From Hansfordia pulvinata (taxonomy: Eukaryota; Ascomycota; Sordariomycetes; Xylariales), in contig BJKQ01000017.1 of NCBI GenBank assembly GCA_006538405.1, forward strand, positions 186,001 to 250,000: a stretch of DNA of 64,000 nt. The letters run 5' to 3'. This document shows, one piece after another, positions 46,265 to 56,907 of the stretch. Made by a program: the position numbers and the translations under genes. Position 1 is the first letter of the stretch; every line of letters starts with the position of its first letter. Below the pieces are notes generated by a model. The model saw nothing but the letters and a program-made list of their open reading frames with translations, was not told the origin of the DNA and did not search any database.

Positions 46265-48192
46265 ATGCGGAACCCTTTTGCGCGATACGGCCCCAGCATG
46301 CGGCCGACGTGCCGGTGGCCGAGCCCGTCATGGCCCCGGTCACGGACAAGGAGGCCGGCACCACGACCCAGCAAGCGCCGGCCAGCGAGCCCGGGCACGA
46401 CAGCGACTCGGATGGCATTGACGAGAAGGCGCAGCTCGGTGTCCAGAAGATGGAGGCCACCACCAAAGTGTGGACGCGCTCGCATCTGGTCCTGGCTTAC
46501 ATCTTGTACGCATGCGGCATCCATCGCTTCCCCAGATCCCGTAATCTCGAAAAAGACTAACACAACAACACCAGTATTTGGATCATCTACTTTGTCGACT
46601 CGATGCAGTCGGGCACGTCGTCGTTGCTGACGCCCTACGTCACGAGTGCCTTCAAGGAGCACTCGCTGACGGCCACGACCCAGGTCTTCGCCAACCTGAT
46701 CGGCGGCCTTTCCAAGCTCACTCTCGCCAAGATCCTCGACATCTGGGGCCGGCCTCAGGGCTACATCATCTGCGTTGGCCTGCTGACCGTGGGCTTGATC
46801 ATGATGGCCGCCTGCGAGAATGTCGAAACCTACGCCGCCGCGCAGGTCTTCTACTGGGTCGGGTGAGTTTTCCCACGAGAATGAAAGCACTCATCAGCCT
46901 GAGGGGCCGTAACTAACATCTCCCTCCACAGTTTCAACGGCATCAGCTACTCCATGACCATCTTCATCGCCGACACGTCTCACCTCAAGAACCGAGCCCT
47001 GATGCTGGCCTACGTGTCCTCGCCCTACATCGTCACGACCTGGATCACGAGCCCCATCGCCTCGAGCGTCCTGTCCGGCATCGGCTGGAGGTGGGGCTTC
47101 GGCATCTTCAGCATCGTCACGCCAATCATGTGCTTGCCGCTCTTCTTCCTCTTCCAGATCAACTACAGCAAGGCCAAGAAGGCCGGCCTCATGCCCGTAC
47201 GCGACAGCGGCCGCACCGCGTGGCAATCCATCAAGCACTACTTCTGGGAGTTCGACGTCATCTGCCTGATCCTGCTCAACGGCGGCTTCGCCCTGCTACT
47301 GCTGCCCCTCAACACCTACTCTTCCTACCCGGACACGTGGCGCGCGCCCAACGTCATCGGCATGCTCATCGGCGGCGGGCTGATGCTCATCCTGGCCGTG
47401 CTGTGGGAGAAGTTCTGGGCGCCCGTCAAGTTCATGCCGTGGGAGCTGCTCAAGGACCGCACCGTCATCGGCTCGTGCGTCCTGGCCGGCGTCCTCTTCG
47501 TCGAGTACTACATCTGGGACGGCTACTTCAGCTCGTTCCTCCAGGTCGCCCTCGACCTCAGCGTCATCGACGCGGGCTACATCGCGCAGATCTACACTAT
47601 CGGCTCCTGCCTCTCGTCCATCATCGTCGGCGTCCTCATCCGCGTCACGGGCCGTTTCAAGTGGATCGCCGTCTGGTTCGGCGTCCCTGTCACCATCCTG
47701 GGCGTCGGCCTCATGATCCAGTTCCGCGAGCCGGGCGTCAACATCGGCTACATCATCATGTGCCAGATCTTCATCGCCTTCGCCGGCGGCGCCTGCGTCA
47801 TCGCAGAGCAGATGAGCGTCATGGCCGCCGCCGCCCACCAGCACGTCGCCGTCGTCCTCGCCGTCGAGGGCATGTTCAGCTACGTTGGCGGCGCCATCGG
47901 CTCCACCATCGCCACCGCCATCTGGACCGGGGTCTTCCCCAGCAAGCTTGCCGAGTACCTGCCCGAGGAGTCCATGGCCAACTACACCGACATCTACTCC
48001 GACATCACCGTCCAGCTGTCCTACCCTGTCGGCTCCCCGACCCGCGACGCCATCAACGCCGCCTACGGCGACGCCCAGAAGTGGATGCTCGTCGGCGCCA
48101 CCGCCATCACCGTCCTCTGCATCCCCGCCGTCCTCATCTGGCGCGACTACCGCGTCAAGGACTTCAAGCAGGTCAAGGGCAACGTCATCTGA
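46265..48192 (+). CDS. Siderophore-iron transporter, MFS (ARN/Sit/Mir family)
   Basis: Three exons: start to 46505, 46575-46862 and 46932-48192, with GTACGC and GTGAGT donors and CTAAC branch points. The protein has the long acidic N-tail, about 14 hydrophobic segments and motifs of fungal siderophore importers, such as GGLSKLTLAKILDIWGRPQGY, IADTSHLKNRALM and a C-terminal extracellular loop before the last helix. It should take up ferric siderophores at the plasma membrane or vesicles by proton symport. Two starts are possible. ATG 46265 has a good CACCATGC context and begins MRNPFAR, but shifts by -1 at the C4 run 46291-46294; with one more C it reads 596 residues. ATG 46330 is in frame as read and gives 574. 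Two ATCTGATAA sites upstream suggest iron-dependent repression. Confidence 0.92.
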
Positions 48193-48755
48193 TTACGACT
48201 CGCCCCTGCCTGTCCTCTACATGCAGAAGATTAGTTCTTGTGCTTTTTTGTTTGTTTCTCGCTTTATACCTATGCGCAAAAGACTTCAGCGATGGTGTTG
48301 GGACGGGTCCGGGGAGAGGTTCGGGGGAAGAGGGATGAGTGGATATTAGAGAATATAAAAGGGGTAATACGCGTGCTCTCATTCCTTTCGAGCTGCGGGC
48401 CAGTGCCGTCGCGCACAGCGAGCGATGTCTCCGAGGTCTTACGAGATGGTTGGTTACGAAGGGACGAGTCTGTCATTCAATCACAGCGTTGGCGGCATGA
48501 ATAATTGAAACATTTTGCATCTTCGAATCCTGTTGAACAATCTGCGCTTAATTGCACCGTACTATCAAGATCAAGCAGCCCGTTCAACGCGCCGTGACAC
48601 CCCTCCTAAAAAGTAGAAACTCCGACTCGCTAGCCCGTCCGTCCATTTGCCTGCCACCTGGCAGGCAAAATTCTATTCAACAAACAAGAATGACACCCAA
48701 GAATCGTAAAAGGTGAGAAAAGAAAAAAAGGACGCCGAATACAAGGTTCGTCTCC
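48193..48755. other. Convergent spacer
   Basis: The 3' flanks of the siderophore transporter and of the Pns1-type gene meet here. A CTGCCACCTGGCAGGCA palindrome-like element near 48650-48667 may be part of a terminator. No gene is seen. Confidence 0.4.
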
Positions 48756-51213
48756 TTACACTATGTCCATGCCTCGGCCGCTCCTCACGCCGCGGTCCTC
48801 AAACAACCGTGCGGCCTCCATGCAGTAGCCGCCTGCTGTGCCGAGACGCCGCTCGCTAGCATAGCAGATGAGGACGCCGTCGAGGATACCTGAAAGGATG
48901 CCCTCCATCGCACCCAATATACCCCAGCCAATCATGCCAGCCACAAGACCGACCACGTAGGCGTAAGCGCTCCCGCGAAGACCGAGGCTGCCGCCATCGA
49001 CCCCTGACCCCGGTACAGTGACTTGCAGCTGCCGCGCAGTCATGACCCAAGCCGCGAACCCGAGAGCCGTCGACATGACGAAGCGCGCAGCGTGCAACAG
49101 CATCTTAGCCATCCGGTACGGGACCAGCGAGGTGTTCTGATAGCCGGGTGTTTTGCCGGCGGCTGACTCAAACGCGGCAGGGGTGAGACTTGTCGTAGGG
49201 CCGGTGGCAAGGAATTGGACGCGGCTGAGCTGGCCTGCCGACTCCATCAGGGGCATGGAGTGGATAGCAGCATAGGTAAGGGCCAAGGGGTTGGTCAGGA
49301 CCGAGATCGGGCGAGGGGCGATGCGCCATCCGATAAACTCCACAGCCGCTGAAAGACGGCGTGGCAGGACGAGTAGAGGGGCGCGGATGGCCAGGGCCAG
49401 GAGCGTCGAGGCGCAAACAGTGCCAAACACGACGGTGGTCGAGTGAGTCAAAGCGCCCCGGACGACGGCGTTGGAAGGCGAGGGCGGCTGCTTGTTGCGG
49501 AAGAAATACCAGTTGGAGACGGTGCCAGCGGTGGTAGCGCGGACAACGCCGGCCAGGACCGACAAGGTCCAAATGTACATTAAAAAGAAGAATACGCCGA
49601 GCCACCAGGTCCCGGTGCCGATGATAAAGGCAGACAGCGACTTTGAAAAGTACCCGCCGAGGAAGATGCGCGTAAACATGACGAGCCAGACCCATGTCCA
49701 ACCGACAACGAACGCCAGCGACCCGAATCCCAAGAGGACCAAGCCCGGGTTGGCGGCGAGGATGCGGCTGGAGAAGTCGAGTATGTCTATAGCACTGCGT
49801 ACCTCGTGGCGACCCTTATAGAGCAGATAGGTCCAGATGATGGCACAGACGCCAGGGATGATGGCAGCGTAGCGCATGACAACATCTTGCAGGCGAGAGC
49901 CGTGATCAGGCCCCTGGAAGCTAGAAACGATTGGGTAGAGGGAGAAGGAGAATAGAACGATGGGGACGCCAAGCAGGATGAAGAGGACCAGAGGTTGGAC
50001 AAATGAGCGGAGGGCGGCCATCCAGATCAGGGCGACAATGACGGACACCACAGTGTCGACAGCCAGCAGGTGGAACGACGAGTGCAGGGTCGTGTAGATT
50101 GTGTCGCCCAGGGGATGCTTGCGTGAGGGTGCCTCTGTGTGTAACCAAACGAGGACAAAAGTGGCGAGGAGCGAGGCGAGGGCTATGAGGTAGATCCAGG
50201 CGAAGAACTGATCGTGGGTGAAGATCTCACCGTACATGCGTGGGGGCGCAGGCTCGGGGATGGTGGGCTCGTTGTTGTTAGTGTCATCCTCATCCTCCTC
50301 GTCGATGGTCTGCCGCATGAGGCGCTGGTCGTGCTGAAGATGCGAGTCCTTGCGTGGGATCGTGGACTTGGGCGGGCCCGTGGCGGCGCGGAATTTCTGC
50401 ACGGCGGGAGGTGACGCATCTTGAGGCGCTTCGTGGAGCAGGTCCTGGGGTACGTCGTTGTCGTCGAGCACGGTGGACTCGAGGCCGACGTCGACCATTT
50501 TGGCGCTATTATCGCTGTCGCGATCCTTCTCTTTGCCCTTGTCCTTGTCCTTGGGCTTGTGGCGGTCTCTGAAGCTGGACTCGCCAGTCCAGCTACTGCG
50601 GATGCCTCTCGCATGGGGCAGTTGTGAGTGCTCGAGATTAGGGTTAGAATCGTGGTTTTGATCGTAGTCCTGTCCGGACCTGTCTAGAGAGGCGCGACTG
50701 TCATCGTTCTCGGAGGCGGAACTGTCGGCGAAGCGGTTGGAAACAAAGACGCGGCGCGAGCGCTGGAGCGCTCTCATATCGGCGGCATCGCGGGCATCGT
50801 CCTCATCGTCGTCGTGGAAGTCATTCAGGGCGCTGTGGAAGAGGGGAGCATCGTTGGTGTTGTAGCGGGAGGCGAGATTGAGGCTGCCGAGGCGTGAGTG
50901 GCCCTGATGCTGGGAGTGAGACTGGGGCTGGTGATATTGAGACTGAGGCTGGTAGGGGTTGCCGAGGCGGGAGGCGAAGGTGCCAGGGTTTGGGTGGCGC
51001 GAGTATCTGTTGCTTTGGCCAGGTCCCGAGCCGGTGCCTGTCGAGGGATCGTTGGCGAAGTTGGACAGGCGCGACTGGGACTGGGCTAGGAATCTCGAGG
51101 CATCTGGACGGGGGCGGGACAGAGGTCAGCTCAGGAAGCGGCCCCGGGGGGGGGGGGGGGGGGGGGGGGGAGGCAGAGGGTTGATGGCGGGTGGGCTTAC
51201 ACTCGGAGAACAT
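48756..51213 (-). CDS. pns1: Choline-transporter-like membrane protein (Pns1/CTL family)
   Basis: Two exons on the minus strand: a 13-base first exon at 51201-51213 (ATG plus three codons and one base) and 48756-51103. The join gives MFSEYASRFLAQS, then 786 residues in total. Starting instead at the first Met of the long frame (50777) would drop 112 conserved-looking residues. The N-terminal 210 residues are polar and disordered, with Gln/Ser, Lys/Asp and Glu/Asp stretches. About ten membrane helices follow, and the GTGTWWLGVFFFLMYIW and VSNWYFF regions fit the PF04515 family. Members sit in the plasma membrane; choline transport is shown for animal relatives, while fungal roles are unclear. 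The 97-base intron contains a run of 25 G on the plus strand. Confidence 0.9.
51146..51170. repeat. 25-base G homopolymer inside the pns1 intron
   Basis: G25 on the plus strand, hence C25 in the pre-mRNA, within the only intron of the minus-strand gene. It forms part of the pyrimidine-rich tract before the acceptor. Confidence 0.9.
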
Positions 51214-53541
51214 GATGCTCGAGAGCCGGAAGAGTGGGAGGGGCGAAGGCCGGGAACAAAGGAAAGGCGGAGAGGGGGGTGGGCGAGAAAAGAGGCAGGG
51301 CGCGGCGCTGTAGGCGATAGTGAGGTGAGAGCCGGGCGGTCAGTCGGGCGAGTAGTCAGTCGATCAGCCGCGCGGATGACCAGGGCCGGCGACGGAGGGA
51401 CGGACAGGCGGTGGCGTGCGCGGGCAGCAGATGGGCACGCAGGCAGGCTTGCTTATCCGTAATTACTTGCTTGCTTGCTTGCTCGCTCGCTTGCAGGCTC
51501 ACTTGCAGGCTCACTTGCAGGCACGCAGACAAGCAGGCACGCAGGCACGTACTCGTGTGTACGGGTAGGTATCCGTAGGGACGCCGGTGGCCGGTGGAGT
51601 GTGTGAGTGGGTGAGAGGCGTGAGAGCGTTATCCGTAAGTGCGTGCGCGCGATGACGACGGACGATGGGCGGCGGGACGGGGGGGCCGTTATCAGTTAGA
51701 CTGCATCTCGGAGCGGGCCTGACCAGGATCCTTGGATGCAGTCACGAGCCCCGGAAGCAGGTGCAGGCGCAGTGGCAGTGGCAGCTGTCTGGCGGGGGTC
51801 GGGGTGTGCTGGGTCTCGTCGCGTGAAGGACCGCCCTGTGGGTTTGGGCTGTCGCGTGCAGCGCTCAGCAGCGGCGCACAGCTGTGTCGTCGTGGCTACC
51901 ACTCTTGTCGACGGCGATGACGATGGCGATGCTTGTCGGACCTACATGGGTGCCCATCTACCTTGCCAACTGCACCTACGGGACTGCTCGATGGGATCCT
52001 GGGGCGGGCTGCTGCGTTGCGATACGAGTACCGGCGGCGAGCAGGCGAAGTACGCGTAGGGGTCCGACAAGGTGGGCTTATCAGCTGGGTCTACTCGTAA
52101 CCTCGTGGTGGGTTGAAGTACCCACCTACTCTAGGTACCGTGGATGCTGACCAAGTGCCCGTGCGAGTACCCGGAGTGGAATGGTCGTAGGCGGGCGCAG
52201 AGCCAGCTGGGGCAGTTGGTATTGGGTGTCGTCGATGGCGATGATGGCGGTGATGGCGGTGATGGAGACTGCAAGACGGCCTTTTCATCGAAGCTGTTCC
52301 CTGCCTTACGATCTTCGAATAGATCAGGCGGCAGCGAAGGCAAGAGCAGCTGGAGCATCTTGTCGGGTTACACCTGCCTGCAGCACCCGAAGACACACAA
52401 TCTGCAGGTGGTAGGTACCTTATGTATCGTGCACCACAGATGTATGCACAAGATCCATTACCTACATATAGCTGCTTCAATGTTACCAGTACCTTTCTGC
52501 GGTACAACAGCCGTCACGCGCTTTGTTGGCCAGATTCGATTCACTCTGCATGGTCATCAAATCTCGACATGGCCGTCGCTATGTACGAGTACCTCCTGCT
52601 TGCATATGATCGTCCCAACTTCCGACGCCGCCTTCACAGAACATGCGCCTGCAATACGTCCATTTCACTTAAGAGATCAACGGAGCATTATTTTGGTAGG
52701 TATCAGAGGTAGGTATGGGTTGATACATCTCCATGCTGCACCCATCGCTCCGCTCCCCACGCCGTGTCTTGCCCAGCTTCCATGTGGTGCCTGTGAGAAG
52801 ACCCAGCCCAAGACAGGACTCTCCATTGTCTGACACTTGCACCCGCCACGCTTGGTACCCGTAGTTACACGTACCTTGAAGGTCGAAAGACCAAGTCCAC
52901 CGAGACGGGCACTTCATGTTGGATGTACTTTATAGTGGCAGGTAAGAAGCTACATCATGTAGTACGAGTAGAGCTCGCCGTTAGTGTACATGTAGGTATG
53001 GTAGGTACAGGCTAGGTACTCGTAGTAGTGCTGGCAAGCCAACCTGCCTGGAGGCATTGGAAGTACCGCGAACCGAGGTAACGGTTCAACATTATATACG
53101 GAGCTCTCGTGCGTCACTAGGTGTAACCTGGAGTCCTTAAGGTGGTTTACACGCACGTAGTCATACGTAGTACCCATATCCATACCGTCGGCAACCTGCT
53201 GCACCTCACCACCGTCAACACGTCCGAGCCACATGAGCTCTCGAGCCGCTCCCGCGTCACTTCACCTGCTCCTCAACATCGAAATCGCCATCCACCGCCC
53301 GCCGTCTCTTGATCGTCGTCGAGCTCTGCGCCTTGTCGTCCTCCCTCTCCAGCGTCATCTCGCCACTTCGCCACCCCCTGCTCGCTATCCGCCTCAGCTA
53401 TACCTCTGTACCGTGCTCTCGCTCGTCGCCGCCCTCTGCCTCGCCCAGAGCTCCGCCTTCCGTTCCACACAGCCCTGCCTTGCCCCCGCGCGGTCGCTGT
53501 AGCTGTCGCTGTCGCTGTCGCTGTCGTCTGCCTCGTTCGCC
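51214..53541. other. Intergenic between divergent pns1 and the Rab gene
   Basis: This is a shared upstream region for two divergent genes. It carries a GCTTGCTT and CTTGCAGGCTCA tandem tract at about 51466-51550 and several TACTCGTA words (near 52085, 52961 and 53020). A GTCGCT triple repeat (about 53505-53525) lies in the Rab leader. No gene is supported. Confidence 0.4.
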
Positions 53542-54363
53542 ATGGCTTCCCCCTCCTGGGACTACATCGCCAAGCTCGTCTGCATAGGGGACTCGGGCTG
53601 TGGCAAGTCCTCCCTGACCATCCGCCTGTGCGAGGGCCGCTTCAGCGCCCAGCACGACGTCACCATCGGCGTCGAGTTCGGCTCCCGCATCGTCCCCGTC
53701 GGCCCTCCTCACTCGGCCGCCTCCCGCTCTGCCATCACCGCCGCCGACCCCTCCGCCGCCGCTGCCCCCGCTCCCTCCTCTTCCCAACAGCCGCAGCAGC
53801 CGCAAAAACACATGAAGCTGTCCCTCTGGGACACCGCTGGCCAGGAGACCTACAAGTCCGTCACCCGCTCCTACTTTCGCGGCGCCTCGGGCGCCCTGCT
53901 CGTCTTCGACATCACCCGCCGCAGCACCTTTGAACACGCCACCGACTGGCTCTCCGACCTGCGCCAGATCGCCGAGCCGGACATTGTCGTCGTTCTCGTC
54001 GGCAACAAGCTCGACCAGACCCAGCCGGCTCCCTCGGACAACCTCGACCCCGAAGCCGAGCAGGCCGCCATCCAGGCTGCCGAGGCCCGCCGCGAGGTCT
54101 CCTCGGCCGATGCGCGGGAGTGGGCCCGCCGCAACGGCGTCCTCACCTATGTCGAGACCAGCGCCAAGAGCGGCGAGAACGTCGAGGCCGCCTTCACTGG
54201 CGTCGCCGAGCGTATCTTTGAGAACATCAACGCCGGCAGGTACGACCTTAACGACCGACGCTCTGGCGTCAAAGGCCCAGGCAATGGGGCTGGCGGTGCC
54301 GGTGGCCGGTCCGTGAAGCTCTCGGACGGTGCTCGCCAGGGCGGTGTTGGTGGCTGCTGTTAA
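53542..54363 (+). CDS. ypt4: Rab small GTPase, Ypt4/Rab4-like
   Basis: An intronless gene of 273 residues with all GTPase motifs: P-loop GDSGCGKS (16-23), switch I Thr41 in TIGVEFG, WDTAGQE (96-102), NKLD (155-158) and TSAK (206-209). The C-terminal Cys-Cys should receive two geranylgeranyl groups. The sequence around switch I and RSYFRGASGALLVFD places it in the Rab2/4/14 branch; I favour Ypt4/Rab4, which acts in early-endosome recycling. It is longer than a standard Rab (about 210) because of two inserts: an Ala/Ser/Pro/Gln-rich one between strands 2 and 3 (about 54-89), and an acidic Ala-rich one after NKLD (about 160-186). The motifs themselves are intact, so it should bind and hydrolyse GTP. 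Confidence 0.93.
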   Translation: MASPSWDYIAKLVCIGDSGCGKSSLTIRLCEGRFSAQHDVTIGVEFGSRIVPVGPPHSAASRSAITAADPSAAAAPAPSSSQQPQQPQKHMKLSLWDTAGQETYKSVTRSYFRGASGALLVFDITRRSTFEHATDWLSDLRQIAEPDIVVVLVGNKLDQTQPAPSDNLDPEAEQAAIQAAEARREVSSADAREWARRNGVLTYVETSAKSGENVEAAFTGVAERIFENINAGRYDLNDRRSGVKGPGNGAGGAGGRSVKLSDGARQGGVGGCC

Positions 54364-56882
54364 GGCGTCCAAGCTGCGTTGGGCGTGACGAATGGGAGAG
54401 TCATCCCGGCTGAGCCAGTCTCGCAGCCGTGATAATGCTCCCCTGTGTATTTGCGCAAACCATTGTGTTGCGCCATAACTCACATTCTTCCACCGCCCAA
54501 TGACCGCGCCCCCAACCCAGCGCAATCTTGTCCATCAGTACTACGACAGGATCGGATCAGGGGTTTCGGAGATCAGCTCCCTTCGTGCATACAGATCACG
54601 TCAGGGACGGACGGGTCAGGTGTATTCTTGATTCGGGCGGAGGGCGACGGCCAGAAAATGCCAGTCAGAGAGTCGAACACGTCCCGATCAGGGCTTGCAG
54701 GCCTTTTCCATGGCGGAGGTGGCGGAATACATGTCCGTCCGGCACACGGAACGAGGTAGCGCCGTTGGGACAACTCGGCAGCCCAGACGGACCGACGCAA
54801 AGGACGACTCCAGCAGGAATGCAACGCGCGAAACACGGCGCGAATTATGGCACTGAGCAATCTTCTGTTGTATATACAACTTGTTCAGGATAGGAGCCTC
54901 ACGGAACGAACAGCATACAATAACGACGTTGACGACAAACAGAGGCCGAATGACGGGGGTTGGAGGTGGGACAGGATACCCCCGAGTCGGTCAACTAGCA
55001 GATGCAGATACCCCTTCGTATTATAATGTCTATCAATTATTTTAACGAAACGTTGCGGACAGACTTGAAGGCGACTATTGGAGAGTAGCTACAAGTTTAT
55101 AGGCTGGAGACTCTCGAGGTGAAACCAGAGATGTACCTTCTTTGGACAGACAGCAACACAGGCGTTCCCAAAGACAGAAGCTGCTCAGGAATCCGTCATG
55201 GCCTCCACGCACACAACCCCAGCGCTCTGTTCATCGTCGGCCCCGATTCGGCGCGCCGTTGAGGGCAGGATAGAGCGCGTTGCGAGCTTGCGAAACCGGG
55301 CAAAAGTCTTTTTTTTTCTCTCTTCCGAGAGAGCTTCGGGGTCTTTGCGTCTCTCCTGGATCTGAACGGGGTCCCTGGAAAACCCGGCAGCGACTTGCCG
55401 TCGCGGGCTGGCTGCGGCACCCTCCTGAGCTCCACGCCGGCCGTGCCAGCAGCTCGACCAGTCTGCCTTTTGCTCTTGTCCTCTCTGGCTGGGGGAGGGG
55501 TGGTCATCGAAGATCTTGTCCGCCCGGTTCACGTTCGGAGGGCTTAAGCAGAACTCGACTTCTCTCTTCAGAGAGGGCGTCCCTGCCCAGTCGACGGCAC
55601 CCGTCTGCCGGACGGCAGACAGGGCACTCGGCTTGCCGCTGGCGCGCGTCTGCGTGGGCAGTCGTGATCCCAGCGGCGCCCCCGAGCCCCCGAGCCCCCA
55701 AGCCCCCGAGCCCCGCCACGACTCCGGTCGCGACAACAAGCGCCGCGGCTGGCTCCACGTTGTTCTTTCACAAAGGAGGATTCGGGGCGACGATCTGGGG
55801 GGCTATGATCGAGCCGGGGCTGTAAAGCCTTTGGGGGTAGGGAGACGAGCTCCTGACTCGCCATTGCACATTGACACGGAGATGTAGCATCTGACCGAGA
55901 CTTCTCGCTGCCCAGCGGCGAGTCTCGGTAAGAGTTATTTCCTGACGTCTTCTTTTGACTAAAATGGCCTAAAATGGCAACAATACATTATGCTATCCTT
56001 CTTCATACAGTGTGCTCAAGCTAGGACGGGGGAGGCTTCGACCACGTCGTGCGTGCGAGGCTGTGCGGATAGGTATGCTCGCCTGCACACACACATCGTC
56101 TCTCCGAGGGTCGAGTCGGCTCGAGGATGGGTGACGAGGGACTCTTCTACAGTAGGCCGCGGTCTTCATTCGCTGGCCAGGCTTTTTGAGACCGGGAGCG
56201 GAACGGCGTGGTCACTTCAGCCGTGATATCCGAGTGGCGACCCGGAATGGTCTTGCATATGGAGCCATGCCAGTCCGAACGCAGGCCGTCAAGGAACACG
56301 GAGAGGTTCCCGCGAACTTTCGACCCCGACGGTGTTTCCACAGTTGCATGGCTTCTGCGTCTCGGTGCCCGTGTTCTCAGGACGGGCATGCTAGCGAAAG
56401 ACAACCAGTCAGCCATCGACGCGGCGTTTGCCCATCTACATTCGACGAAGCCGCGAGGGAATCGTCCTTTTCAGGCCACTTGGTTCGGCTGGCATCTTGT
56501 TTCGTGGCGATCCTATGAAGCAAGCTACCTTCCTACTCTATGAGAGGTTGAGCCAACGGCTTGGTCCCGTGGCCACGGACGCGCTCACTGGGTACCTATA
56601 GGACATCTTTTCTGCCTACCTACAAATATGCACGAACCTGAGGCGGGAGGCCCCTAACCCCCCTCCCTCCCCTCCCTTGGCTCTGCAGAGCTATCACGTC
56701 TTACGACCATGTGCCTTGCCTTCACCTCTGCGACTCGGTAGCAGGCACCGGGTGCAGCTGCGTGAGGGCCTGGACTCGTACACAGTCTGCGAGGATCGGG
56801 TACGCTGCCCGGGCATGCTCTCTGCACCTGGCTGGAGCAAGAGGGAAAAAAAAGGGGGGCGGGTTGCATTCGAGCAGGTTTT

Positions 56883-56907
56883 GAGAGAGAGAGAGAGAGA
56901 GAGAGAG
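56883..56907. repeat. (GA)n microsatellite
   Basis: An uninterrupted GA run of about 25 bases. Confidence 0.9.

Noticed and set aside
47091..48338. 415-codon plus-strand frame in another phase over the transporter
   Set aside because: It is an Arg/His-rich shadow of the siderophore transporter.
56208..56543. 111-codon plus-strand frame with non-repetitive composition
   Set aside because: Codon third positions are unbiased, other frames overlap it on both strands, and no family is recognised.
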